DNA of 64,000 nt, from the NCBI GenBank assembly GCA_020081605.1, contig JAHREC010000011.1:3286001-3350000 (forward strand), written 5' to 3'. Both the position numbers and the translations under genes were made by a program. The notes beneath the pieces were generated by a model. It was not told the origin of the DNA, searched no databases, and saw only the letters and a list, made by a program, of their open reading frames with translations. This DNA comes from Albifimbria verrucaria. Lineage: Eukaryota; Ascomycota; Sordariomycetes; Hypocreales; Stachybotryaceae. Below are positions 49,342 through 60,713 of this stretch, one piece after another. Position 1 is the first letter of the stretch. Each line of letters opens with the position of its first letter.

Positions 49342-50131
49342 AGATGGCAGCCAGCGCTACGCCGATCATCAGGGGCAATGTTTAGGTCGCTGTCTATCGC
49401 AGCCTTGTTTCTCATATAGGTGATATGAATCGTGGAGTTGGTGGGTTGTTCCGGACCATTGTCCTGGTTGGGGCATACTGTTCGTGACACCATCCAGAGA
49501 CAGATGGATGCAGGGAGAAGCCTCAGCCCTTGCCACAGTCAGCCCGATGGTACGCCCGATGAAGCTTGTGACAAGGATCAGCTAATAGAAGCATGTGCGC
49601 GCGCACGTGAAGTGGGCTGCTGCGCGTTCAACTTGATTGGGACTCTTCGCTGACCACCGCAAGTTGAGCATTTAGAGAGAAGCACCGGCAATTCATTCCC
49701 TAACAGTGAAGCTGGATGTATCGCCGTGTGAGTTTTGGGTGTAGCCTCAAAGAGTGGCATTTGCTCCTAGAATTCTCATAAAGATGTGAGCGTCTTGTGG
49801 TACAGTCGAAACTTCTGTTTAGCAAGTTGATCAGATACCCAGTATGACGCAGTTGGACCCTTGCGCCTTCAAATGTATTGTTTGATGATGATGATGCAAC
49901 AAGGACTTTGGAATACCAGTAAATACCATATAGTTGAGCTTTCGTCGTATCAAGTAAGATGTTACATATAACAAGGTTAAAGTATGATTTACGGTGATGA
50001 CCGTGAGGTAACGGTCAAGTTAGTAACCAGCAATGGAGGGCCATTGGGCATCGAGGAAGTGTCGTAACAATACTGTAACGCTCCGTTCTCAAGCGTAGAT
50101 AGACTATTATCTCACGGCAGCAAAACGGTGA
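49342..50131. other. Intergenic spacer
   Basis: 790 bases holding the promoter of the unknown Gly-rich gene and the 3' region of GPI18. No gene is recognised. Confidence 0.5.
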
Positions 50132-51471
50132 CTACGCTGGTGGGAGAAAGGATGCATAGAGACCACCCTGAACACCCGCATACAAGACCATGAATACGAT
50201 GAAGCCTCGACTCTCACTCTGCTTCTGCCTATCCCTTAGGCATCCAGCCAACCACATGTACCAGACTGGGTACGCCGAGGATATGCGGTTGATGATCTGC
50301 ACATGGTAGCTTGTAATCGCCAAAACAGCAAGCACCGTTTGGCCAGCGGCAAGTGTTCGCACAAAAGTGTGGTAAGGCTGCGCCGTGACAAACACACCTG
50401 CAGGCTTCTGCATGACTTCAACCCCAGACTTGATGAGCACGGTGAGCATAGGAGCGGCAAGAAGAAACAATGGTATCTGGCCTGTTGTCCAATATTTGAG
50501 GAAACCCACGTTCCTGTAGGGGTGGTCAGCAACAATAGTGGCGTGAGCGCTCTTTACACATACCAGTAATGGGCTTGGACAAAGCTATAAATGCTAGGAA
50601 CGAGGTGAGAGCACCAGGGCCGTGGGCCAAGCTCGCCGAGTCCCGAGTCACAGTATCTCTGCCATGCCACAAACTGAGGTACAATGGTGCCGGCGGCAAC
50701 ACAAAGGCCTCCTACTATAGGTGCAATAAGGCGCTGGAGTCTGGATAAGCCTGGGCGTTGTGTGAAGGCCAATAAACATGTGACAGCTTCTACGGCAAAC
50801 AACAGCCCGCTGAGAAGGCCATTGGTTCTAAATGTCGATGACAGCCCGAAGATGATGCCAGCAGCGATCTGTGCCAGATCACGCTTCACCACACCAGCAT
50901 GCCTGTCCAGGCTAAGGGCGAAGAGCAGGTTCCCGATAAAGGACAGGCAGGCGAAAGGGCTCTCGGCATTGGGCGCAGACATGAAAAGACCACCAGGCGA
51001 GATGATGTGCAGTGCAGAGGTGATGAAAGCCAGCTTGCGGTCCTTGGTGAGGACGAGCGCAAGCTGATACAACGCAAGCACTGCAATAAAGTGAGAGGCA
51101 TGGGCGATAGCGATGGCAATAACGGGCTCGGCGACAAGGTCAGCACCTGCGCCTAGGAAACGCGCGAGCTTGACAAGCTGGTCAATGAAGACAGCCAGGC
51201 CTGTGCCAAAAGCCCATTCCTGCTCGTAGACGTAGCCATGGCGAGCAGCATGGACAAAGTACAAGGCATCCCATCGGGTCAGGCGCGAAGCTAGAGCCGG
51301 GACGTCGGCGTCAGGCCCGTAGACACGCTCAAAGAACAGGGAGGTGGACGTGTCGTAGTCCGGAGCGACAGCGGAGCCCAAGGCGACGGCGAGGAGGAGC
51401 GCCTTCCAAGCAGCGAACCCAGCTGACAAGGCCAGGCGCGGCTGAGATTCCAGGGAGGCGAGAAAGGGCAT
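50132..51471 (-). CDS. gpi18: GPI mannosyltransferase 2 (GPI18 / PIG-V)
   Basis: This ER multi-pass enzyme adds the second mannose of the glycosylphosphatidylinositol anchor; 429 aa. It begins with a short cytosolic end and a first TM (AAWKALLLAVALGSAVA). The family motif LTRWDALYFVHAARHGYVYEQEWAFG contains the conserved Trp-Asp, with further hydrophobic segments throughout and GGLFMSAPNAESPFA. Near the end, VWYMWLAGCL is followed by a last TM. Minus-strand exons are 51471-50564 and 50513-50132, with a 50-nt intron splitting a Trp codon (YW/NVGF). No indel is needed. The length fits the family. Confidence 0.92.
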
Positions 51472-52156
51472 GTTTGCTTGCTGCGGCGTGGCACGGAGGG
51501 TCGTGTGGTGATCTGTCTGGCCGGCTCACGGAGTTCGCTGGTTGAGGAATGCCGACCAAAAGAAGACTCCGAGTTGAGAAAGCCAGATCCCGAGCAGGAC
51601 CCTGGTCAAGCTCAACGTGCTAGGGAGTTCCGCAAGGGCACCTTGGCTATGGCCGGTCCCGTCCCATGTGGGCGTAAGGATCGAGGAGTGGAGGCAAAGG
51701 GAGAGAAGCCAGGGTAAGGGGCTCGGCTGGAGAAGAGTGGGTGAAGGAAAGAAAGGTCGAGGTTGGAAGTTCAGAGTCGGGTGTTGGAAGTTTGGTTCGC
51801 CTGAAACCCACCGCTAGGGAGCTTTGGCTGGGGGTCCTGGCCTCATTACCCGCTAACTTCGGAGGTCCAGGGTGCTAAAACCCCTCCAATTGCACGTCTC
51901 TTTAGCGTCTGAACCACTGATCCTTGATCTCGGTACCGTCACCTCACGTTACAGTCCCGGAAGAGCCTTGGTACGGGACATCATCATCATCACATCGCAG
52001 GGTTCCGGCGGGTTGGCAATCACAGTGGCTTTTCAGCAGGCCATGAGTTGTTTATTATTTATTCACTATTTACTTATCTTCGTCTATGCATCTGCTGATC
52101 ATTCTTGTCAATGGGGCCTTTTACATGGCTTGCATGGTTCTCCTCGTTCATCTCGC

Positions 52157-52199
52157 GTGACCGTGACCGTGACAGTGACAGGCTCAGTGACAGGCTCAG
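52157..52199. repeat. GTGACC / GTGACAGGCTCA tandem repeat
   Basis: Three GTGACC-like units are followed by two copies of a 12-base unit AGTGACAGGCTC. Confidence 0.8.
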
Positions 52200-54320
52200 C
52201 TACAGTAGCCATAGGTACCTATTTTTGCTCCTTTGCTTCCTGTCCAATGACTGACTTGGCTTGTCCATCCATCAATCACAAGCACACGTTTCTTTCTATA
52301 CATGCCTACACACGGTTGACTTACATCCACATCTAACTTACCATGTCCATCTCTCGTGCAATGACGTGAGCCAGCCAGAGATCAGCCCGTATACCCTGAC
52401 CAGCGGCATTTTATCCAACCCGTCCTACACGGGGTTTTAAGCAGGTTCCTTTATCCTGTATCCGCACCTATACCACGGCCTTCGGATGTTGTGGTTGATT
52501 GTCCCGCGGCTGCTGCTCCATGCTCCGTTCCTTGCCTTGACATTCACGGAACCAGAGCGCAATGGACCAACGGGCTCAATGCAACCTAAGCAATATACCC
52601 AAGGACATGGCACCCAACTCGGTCCTTGACCAGCCATCGGCTGCGCGGTAAATGCAAGTCTGTGCGCCTGATGGCTCGGGCAAGATGGACATTTCCGTGC
52701 AGATACAGACATCATTGTGCTAGATCCATGCTGAGCCTGCCCTGCAGGTGCAGGTCGATCTCACAGTGTGGTCCATTTAGGAATGGAGCTCGCAGGCAGC
52801 CTCTTCCAGCAGCGCAGAGAGGGTACAAACAGAGTCGAACGCAGATCCTTCTTCCTCCGAAGCCGAGAAGCCATCTCTAAACCTCTCAACCGTCGAGGCT
52901 AGCTGCGAACCCATGCCTGGGCGCGACGGGAGTTGAGCTGTCCGTCGAGGGCTCAGCTGGAGACTGAACGATGGGCCAAATTTTCCGAGACTATTGCTTT
53001 AGTTCAGCTTATCCCAGACCCCAAGGCAATAGCTGACCCAGGAGATTGGCGCGCACTGGTCTCTCCTTCCTGCTGCTCTGTCTCTCTTACACACAGCCAA
53101 TGCCACCTGATGCAGCCGTACCAAACTTGAGCGGACAACGGTCGGGCTCCCTAGTCGTGCATCTTTTTCGACCTACGATGCCGTACCCTTGCACACGGCG
53201 TTTTGTGGGGTCGCAACTTGCACCAAGATAGGAAATGGACTGGCCTGTTGGACGAATTGTTCGTTCAGGTTCCGTGGTTGCCATCGTGGTGCGTCTGATC
53301 CCGCAGCTCCGTCACTGACGCGATCCGGCTCCCTGCTGGTGCGCTTCAGGACGAGGTGCGAAAAGCTGGGTCGAATCGTGACCTGACCATGGTCGAGCAT
53401 CAGCCGGGTGCCGCCGAGCTGAGGCTGTGCGGGTGATGTGGCTACTCTAGAACCGTGGGATAGCGTGCAGATTGCATTTCCTACTTGGTCTGGACAATCA
53501 TATCATGGGAGGCACGTCACGTAAGTTGACGAGTAAGATATGCAAGAGGTGGTGGTGATGGTCAGATTCCTCGTCGTCTCTGAGACGGGCACGTCGGCCT
53601 TCGACCCCAAAGTGGTGCCTGTCCGAAGGCGCGTACATATTTTCACACTCGTCCCTGTCGACGTCACTTGATGTAGTTGGGAGCTGAGACAAAAAAAATG
53701 ACAGAAATTGGAAAAGGGGAGAGGGTGACAAGGTGAAGAAAGCAGGCAGGATGAATCTGTGTGTCTGTGTGTCTGCGTGTATGAACAATGTACATACATA
53801 TATGGGTGGGGAATTATTATGAAGGCCAAACACTGCCATATACAGTAATTCATGGGCTGCTGTGCTTTTGTCTCCACCGTCCCAGACATCGCGCGCTTCC
53901 ACTTTCTCCCACTTCCATCCTCGTCCCCAACGCCTACCCTGACATGCTGCGCCGCCAAGCCAGGACAATTTATTATACTACGGTACTCTGTACATACCTT
54001 AGTAGATAACAAGTTTCTGGCCTCTTCCCCGGCTCTTGCTCTTGCTCATGATCCTCGGTGCCCACTTCGTCTGCGTTACCAGGGATCTATCTCTCCGCCT
54101 GACTTCAGTTCATCTACGTAGCTTTATGCAACCCGCCACACCGGTAAGCCTGTCCCTCTGCTTCTCCTGTCTGTCTGCCTCGCCGCTGGCCCTCGGATCC
54201 TGGTTCACGTCCAAGAATTCTGCGTCCTGTTGCATGCATGCATGCAGGCCGGTCGGTTCCGTACTTGTCGGGATGTGGATGGGCATTGCTCTGCCATTAC
54301 ATAGTACATAGTACCATGGC

Positions 54321-54338
54321 CATGACCATGACCATGAC
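54321..54338. repeat. (CATGAC)n short repeat
   Basis: Three tandem CATGAC units; a run of CATG units lies nearby at 54.23-54.25 kb. Confidence 0.8.
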
Positions 54339-54550
54339 CACCAACACTTGACCGTTGGTGGTAAAGGCTGCCATCCAGGATCTTCGTCCGAGCTACCTTG
54401 TCCTGGCCCATGTTCTTTCTTCCGGCCGGGGTCACAACCACATGCATACATACATGATGCATGTCCGATAGCCGCTTGATGTTGCATCTCGGACGTGGCC
54501 CCGCGTCAGTCGCCTCGTGGTCAGCTCCACGGCTCCCGAAGCTAGGTTAT

Positions 54551-54575
54551 CCTGTCCTGTCCTGTCCTGTCCTGT
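54551..54575. repeat. (CCTGT)5 pentanucleotide repeat
   Basis: Five perfect tandem copies. Confidence 0.9.
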
Positions 54576-54740
54576 CAAACCTATGCCTGCTCTGCTGTCC
54601 AGCAGATAAAACCATGTCGTCCCGGCTCCGTTGCTCTCGGAGTCCCTTCTCCTCCACCCTCTGTCCTCTTCCTATCGGTCATTTGACGGTCGTCATTCTC
54701 CTTTTTCCTTCTACTTCCTCTTCTTCTTCTCTCTTTCAAC

Positions 54741-55597
54741 ATGCTTCTTGAAAAATCCTTTTCTCTTCAGCCCCTACCTTCTGTGGGGATGTCCACCCTC
54801 CCACCGTCCTCGAGTCTCCTGCGAATACCAAGCAGGTGGCGCCAAGTAGTGCCCAAGCCTGCCCAAGGGGCGGGGACGAGAGCATTGAGGATGACCGGTA
54901 TATCGTTCACAAGAGCAAGAGTCCTCTTTACTACGAGTCGGCGTTGGTAGACTGGCTGCGAAACAACACAGCCATACCTGTTCCCAAACCTCTGCACCAG
55001 GGCTATGACGACAGGTCTCGCCGCTTCTTCGAGGTTTTTGAGAAGCCAAGGGGTGTTCCCTCTCCGACTGCTGGGACGAATTATCCGTCGCACAACAGGA
55101 TGCTATCCTCTCCGAACTCCAGGAATACCTGCAGCAGCTCCGATCCATTACCACGGCTCAGATTCCAAACGTCTTCGCTCGCGATCGGTTCCTGGACCCT
55201 AGAGATGGGGTGGCGCGAGGCCCTTATTGCTCCACGGAGGAATTTATAGGCGCTATTGCCACACGAGTTGATAGGATTGGAAGTCTCTACGATACCGGGC
55301 CAACGAAAAGGCAATTAGGTTCCTCAAGGCGCTCAGAGACATGCCGACGGACCTTGACCTGGTATTCACCCATGGCAATATCTGCCCGGAGAATATTCTC
55401 ATCAACAAAGAAGGCAAGGTCGTGGCTATATTGGACTGGTCTGAATCCGGATATGCTCCCGCATTTTGGGAGTACGTCAAGTCCTACCTGAATGATGACG
55501 ACTCGAACTTCTTTTGGACGAGGCACCCGATAGGATGATGAAGCCCTGGCCTATCCATCTGGCGGTAATGATACATGCCCATGGCATTATCTGGTAG
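54741..55597 (+). CDS. APH/choline-kinase-fold phosphotransferase homologue
   Basis: This 286-aa (corrected) protein has the fungal aminoglycoside-phosphotransferase-like (APH, PF01636-type) fold. N-lobe features are YIVHKSKSPLYYESALVDWLR and a short helix before IPVPKPL. C-lobe features are the catalytic-loop region DLVFTHGNICPENILIN, the metal-binding loop VAILDWSESGYAPAFWEYVK and a helical end. The usual catalytic Asp of HGD is Asn here (HGN), while the DW of the second loop is kept. Bases are missing in gggg 54785-54788, ccc 55058-55060, near 55300-55302, and gg 55516-55517. With all four the frame closes at TAG 55597 with an exact codon count. No intron. Substrate unknown; the HGN change questions kinase activity. 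Confidence 0.78.
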
Positions 55598-55868
55598 CAA
55601 GGGTATGACGACGGACCTTGCGTTTGGATTTGATGTGACGGCGGTGACGAGATACTGGCTACCTTACGGCATCCAACGGTGATACGCTTGGATACTGGCT
55701 ATGATGTTGCTGTCTTGTATTTGGAGGATATTTGTGTTAAAAGGCGGAGCAGCTGATTGGACCATACAGCTGACAATACGCAGATTGGCCAGGTGTTGGT
55801 GACACGATCAGTCATCCAACTAATGGTGTTTGCAGCGGAATTCTTGCCGCCGCTTCTGTTGATACGAG

Positions 55869-56822
55869 ATGGATCACTCCATATCAGTATCTGAACCCCA
55901 GCTGAAAAGCTCGGAGCCCTCGAAGCGCCTTCCGCTTGGCGAAATACCACCTCCCATTATCTACGAACCTCTCCAACTGCCACATCACAACACCATTATC
56001 TTCCTGCATGGGCGTGGCTTCAACGCTGAAAAATTCAGCGCCGCCTTTTTATCGGAGGAGGCTCAAGAGTATGGCGCTTTCCGTACAGCTTTCCCACACA
56101 CGAGATTTGTCTTTCCGGTAGCGCCATTGACAAGAGCGACAAAGTACCGCCGGACCATCATGCACCAATGGTATGATGGTTCTGGAGATTGGGAGCCTGA
56201 AGCACGAGGGGACATGAGGAAAACAGTTGAATACATCCAAGGACTACTACGAGCAGAGGTGCGATTGGCAGGAGGTGATGGCAGCAAGATCGTGCTGGCT
56301 GGGATAAGCCAGGGATGTGCTATGGCCCTAACGAGCTTGCTGCTTTGGAATGGGGCAACTTTGGGTGCTGTCGTCGGGATGTGTGGCTTTATGCCAATAA
56401 CTGCACCACTACTGGATATTCTAGAAAGCGACGGTGCGTCTTCGAAGGAGTCAGATGAAGATGACGTTTTCTTTGAATCAGAGACAGCAGAAGCCGACTT
56501 GAACGCTGCCATGGGATTAAGTGGCGAGGAAGCGCTAGCACAGGAGGTTATCAATGCGTTGTGGGAAGAGACTGAGCTGCCGGGTGCGGCCCCGAGGTCT
56601 TCCCTTTCATTCCGTTCTACGCCTCTTTTCTTTGGGCACGGCGTTAAGGACGAGGAAGTTGATTATTCTCATGCTTGCGAAGCAGTACGTTTATTGGAAA
56701 AACTGGGCATTGCAGTGGAGTTTCATGCATACGCGGAGCTGGGTCATTGGTACTCGGCCGAGATGCTTGGCGATGTTATTACGTTTTTGGCAAAGCATAT
56801 CAAATCATCAGTGAATTCTTAA
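55869..56822 (+). CDS. Phospholipase/carboxylesterase-family hydrolase (acyl-protein-thioesterase-like)
   Basis: This 317-aa alpha/beta hydrolase needs no indel and has no intron. The oxyanion/entry motif is IIFLHGRGFNAEKF. The nucleophile elbow is VLAGISQGCAMAL (G-x-S-x-G). The acid is the Asp of FFGHGVKDEEVDYSHA, and the His is in AELGHWYSAEM. It is about 85 residues longer than typical APT1 proteins because of an acidic insert between nucleophile and acid (SDEDDVFFESETAEAD). This longer type is common in Pezizomycotina; the substrate is not known, and esterase or lysophospholipase activity is as likely as protein depalmitoylation. Confidence 0.88.
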   Translation: MDHSISVSEPQLKSSEPSKRLPLGEIPPPIIYEPLQLPHHNTIIFLHGRGFNAEKFSAAFLSEEAQEYGAFRTAFPHTRFVFPVAPLTRATKYRRTIMHQWYDGSGDWEPEARGDMRKTVEYIQGLLRAEVRLAGGDGSKIVLAGISQGCAMALTSLLLWNGATLGAVVGMCGFMPITAPLLDILESDGASSKESDEDDVFFESETAEADLNAAMGLSGEEALAQEVINALWEETELPGAAPRSSLSFRSTPLFFGHGVKDEEVDYSHACEAVRLLEKLGIAVEFHAYAELGHWYSAEMLGDVITFLAKHIKSSVNS

Positions 56823-57012
56823 TGGACGGCCTTGTGCCATAATCTAGGACCGGCGAACAAGCCCGGAAATGAAAATAATGATCGAAGAACTTTTTTTATA
56901 AGGAATAATTGTCAGCATCCCTGGAGACGTGACCTAGCCTAATGCCAAAACTCAAGTATCTGGGTATTCATAACGCTATACAACTTCTACCTCACGTCTA
57001 ACATCATCACAT

Positions 57013-58418
57013 TTAAATCTTGTCGCCTTCCAGGATGGGCCTGGCCTCCTCGCTGGTCCACCAGCTCACGCCCTTCTCGCCGGGGAATGTGAACTTGTCC
57101 ATGCTGTCGGGCTTCATCTCGACGCTGTAGCCGGGCTCGGTCGGGGTCTGGTAGAAGCCATCCTTGATGACAGAGGGGTTGAGGAAGTGCTCGTGCAGAT
57201 GGTCGACGTACTCGAGGACGGACAGCTTGCCGCTGACGACAACGTAGTCGATGGTGCTCAGGTGCTGGGTGTACTCGGGCAGACCGACACCACCCGAGTG
57301 GGGGACGATGGGAATGTTGAATTTCTTGGCCATGAGCAGGACGGCGAGGACCTCGTTGACACCACCCATGCGGCAGGCGTCGATCTGGCAGACGTCGATG
57401 GCGCCGGAGGCGAGGAGCTGCTTGAAGATGACACGGTTCTGGCACATCTCACCGGTGGCGACACCGATGCCGTAGGGCTTGAGGGCGTCGCGGACGGCCT
57501 TGTGGCCGAGAATGTCATCGGGGCTGGTGGGCTCCTCGATGAACCAGGGCTTGAACTCGGCAAGGTGCTTCATGTACTCAATGGCCTCGGGGACGGACCA
57601 AACCTGGTTGGCGTCGACCATGAGGATGTTGCCGCGGTCGTAGCCAATGACCTCACGGGCAATGGACAGACGGCGCTTGTCCTGCTCGATGTTGCTGCCG
57701 ACCTTGAGCTTGAAGTGCTTGTAGCCAGCGCTGAGAGTCTCCTGCAGCAGGCCCTTCATCTTATCCTCGCCGTAGCCGAGCCAGCCGGCGCTGGTGGTGT
57801 AGGCGGGGACGGCGCGGCTGTTGAGGGCATCCTGGATGCGCTGGGCCTTGGTGGGCTCCTGCTCGCGCAGCATGGTGAGGGCCTCCTCGGGGGTGATGGC
57901 GTCGGTGATGTACCTGAAGTCGATGCAGTTGACGAACTCCTCAGGGTCATGTCGGCGACGATGCGCCAGACGGGCTTGCCAAGGACCTTGGCCCAGAGAT
58001 CCCAGACGGCGTTGACGACGGCGCCGAGGGCGAGGTGGATGACACCCTTCTCGGGGCCGATCCAGCGCAGCTGGCTGTCGTTGACGAGGTGTCGCCAGGT
58101 CTGGCCCCAGTTGGCGACGAGGGAGGAGAGGGTCCTGCCCTTGAGGCGGTCGGCGACGTGAACGATGGCAGCGCAGACGATGTCGTTGCCACGGCCGATG
58201 GTGAAGGTCTAAGGGGGCGGGTGTTAGTGAATTGGCTCAGGAGGAGCAGAGGGTGAGCTTACCATGCCATGGCCGGTGTATGAGGAGTCGGTCTCGAGGA
58301 TGCAGTAGGCGGAGGAGTAGTCGCCAGCCGCGTTCATGGCATCGGAGCCGGTCTTGTCGAGGGAGGTGGGGAAGCGCACATCGCGCGTCTTGAAGCCGGT
58401 GATGGTGATCTCAGGCAT
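57013..58418 (-). CDS. lgd1: L-galactonate dehydratase (enolase superfamily)
   Basis: This enzyme of the fungal D-galacturonate catabolic pathway converts L-galactonate to 2-keto-3-deoxy-L-galactonate; corrected length 450 aa, the same as characterised fungal enzymes. Capping domain: ITITGFKTRDVRFPTSLDKTG and CILETDSSYTGHGM. Barrel residues: the KLKVG lysine; metal ligands in MVDANQVW, FIEEPTSPDD and ATGEMCQN; and the His of PHSGGVGLPEY. The intron 58209-58262 (54 nt) joins GHGM to TFTIGRG. One base is missing in ggg 57944-57946 (DMTPEEF). Very strong C/G third-position bias suggests high expression and produces a long antisense open frame. The other pathway genes are not in the window. Confidence 0.93.
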
Positions 58419-60713
58419 GGTGACGAGGTTGAGAGGTTTAAGTGAGGGAGGGTGCTTGTATGAAGATGAGATGGCACGCAAGAGGCCGTCCCGCAGTGAG
58501 GCTCGGGATTCAATGTGAACTGGCGAACGAGGGGCAGGGCAAACGGCACAGGAGAGGCGAGGTGAGGCAAGTCAAGTTATATTATACCAAGCAGGCAGAA
58601 GGGAAAGCAGATCGGCATGGCGACGGAGCCGGAACGCTTTTATACGCTTTCACACGGCGGCAGCCTCGCAACGACCCGCCCCTCCTCGAGCACGAGCTCC
58701 ATCGGCCAGAGCAGAAGAAACCGAGCACCGCGTTCTCGACTTTTTTCTCCGTGGTGCCCAGAGAACCCCGCGATGGGGCCCCTCGCAGGTGTGGTGTCAA
58801 CCCATGAGACAGCCCGCAATTGGAGTAACGAGGTGGAACCCGAGACCGGCGACGGGGGCCAGGCGCGGGCTGTGATTGATGGATAAATGCTTCCGTCCCT
58901 AGGGGCCTTTTATTCCTCCAACACCCAAGAGCCTGCCGTGTGAGCCGGTGCTGAGCTAAAGGCTCAGACTAGGGACGCCTTATTGGGGGCTTTGTTTATC
59001 ATCGTGGGGTTGATGTGCGGGAGACAAGATTGCCTTGGTGGGATGTGGTGGGTGAGTGAGGGTTGCCTGTGCTTGTGCTGGGCGCTCTTCTAAGCGCTTC
59101 GGAGAAACTGCCCTGGTTGCTGCCGACGTCGCACCCGGGAGATGACTTAGATGGATGGATGGATAGATGGATGGATGGATAGATGGATGGAGGAAATGTA
59201 CAGTACTGTATGCGCTTGCCACGGCATCGTACATACATACCTACATACTGTACATGCTGTAGCCTCATCCTGGCCCGGGATGAAACCCTGATGTCGCTTC
59301 TATCATTAGAACTGCCATTCAGCCGTGGCCTCTGGCTTGCTTGGCTTTCTTTACCCGTGCCTGGTTTCCATTATCAGAGACAGAGCGGCGCGGCTGATGA
59401 ACCGGGGAAATAGCCGACGGGAGAAATCCCTGATTCGATCCAGCTCTCTCTGCCCAGCACAGTACAGCCTAAGTAAGGTACCTGGCAGTACTGCGCTGTA
59501 GGTACCCAATTAGGCGCTTCACGTAAGGCATGGCAGTGGGCAATAAGGTGACTGACTACCTGTATTGGCTTGGCCCCAGAGCTAGCATCGACTCTGCAGG
59601 ACAGGCACAAACCGATGATGCATGGGCGGACGGGGCCTTTTCTAATTGCCTTCTACATGCCTCGAGCCTCAAACATCTCTTACAGTATGCATCCGCATGT
59701 GCCCAGCATGCCAACTGCATGCATGTCTAGCACCCGGCTCCCATCTGACTGTCCAAGTTGTCACCTACCCGGTACCGGTAGGTGCTGTATGAATAAGGCC
59801 TGTACTAATTGATATGACATCAGACCCCAGATTGGGAAATGGGCGTCATAATCAACCACCCAAACCCGAATATGCCTATCCACAAGTCATGATACAGTAC
59901 ACGCCGCTGTAGCTTACTGCGAGCCTCCTCGCCATCTCAATCATGTAGACTCGTCTAGACCTTTTCAAAAATTCAATTATTATCTGTGCCTGCAGCAGAT
60001 CGACAACCACTGTCCATCTTGTCGTGGCCACAACACCAAGGTAAGTAAGCGTACAGTAGAGGCCCCATCGGAACATCACTCCGGTCAGGAACCACGATGA
60101 TCTTGGCCAAACTCATGGCTGTCTCGACAGCCCGTTCCTGATGTTCAGGTAAATTACTCTCCAGAGTTTGCCACGAGCGTTTTACTACTGCCAATTTTCG
60201 TCAGGCACAGGGTGCAGCGGCTCACATTCCCATCAGACCCCCTGCTCCCCACTTACACCGGACCCCTGTCTCCGCCTGTGCCATGATACCAGATGCAGTT
60301 TGCTAACGATGACGTGGGCAGCCTCCTTCTCGGGTCCTGGCTGAAGCTCGCCCAACGACTCAACTTGGGTGCATGCATGTAAGGTGTAATGGACGACCAC
60401 GCGTAACCGGGTTCGGCGTGGAGCGGTCAACCAAGAAGCTAATAAGAGCAATAGGCCTCTTGGCCTGCCCTTGGGCCTGGAGGGGACCGCGATAAAGCAG
60501 GTTTGCTTAGCCCCAAGCAACCGTTCATCGTCTATTCTCCATTGGCTCTAACGTCATCAAGTCGACCCTTGCTGCACGTGTAGACGGGCGTGTGTTCTTC
60601 AACTACTTCATACTGGGAGGCTCCACGATAACTTGGACATTTACATTTCTTGCTGGACCTATACTCTCCAGTACGACAATTTAACTCATAATCAGATTGC
60701 CTTCCAAACAGCC
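58419..60713. other. Intergenic region (2.3 kb)
   Basis: This is the promoter side of both the dehydratase (-) and the next gene (+). It contains an ATGG/ATAG repeat, GGTACC elements at 59.47-59.51 and 59.76-59.78 kb, and no recognisable gene. Confidence 0.5.
59151..59191. repeat. (ATGG)n / ATAG microsatellite
   Basis: Tandem ATGG units with two ATAG interruptions. On the other strand this is the same CCAT family seen near 13.11 kb. Confidence 0.9.

Larger units (their letters stand above)
51472..54740. other. Wide intergenic region (3.3 kb)
   Basis: This is the largest gap in the window. It has GPI18 upstream sequence, a GGTACCT-type element at 52214, several short tandem repeats (separate entries), and frames of up to about 169 codons on both strands without recognisable motifs. 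The stretch just before 54.74 kb is the pyrimidine-rich promoter/leader of the APH-like gene. A non-coding transcript or decayed gene is possible but nothing supports one. Confidence 0.45.

Noticed and set aside
51472..54740. Frames up to about 169 codons in the wide spacer
   Set aside because: No recognisable motif or codon bias; frames overlap on both strands and include simple repeats.
57187..58161. 324-codon open frame on the plus strand
   Set aside because: It is antisense to L-galactonate dehydratase; the frame is open because of the strong G/C third-position bias of that gene, and it has low-complexity Val/Asp/Gly composition.
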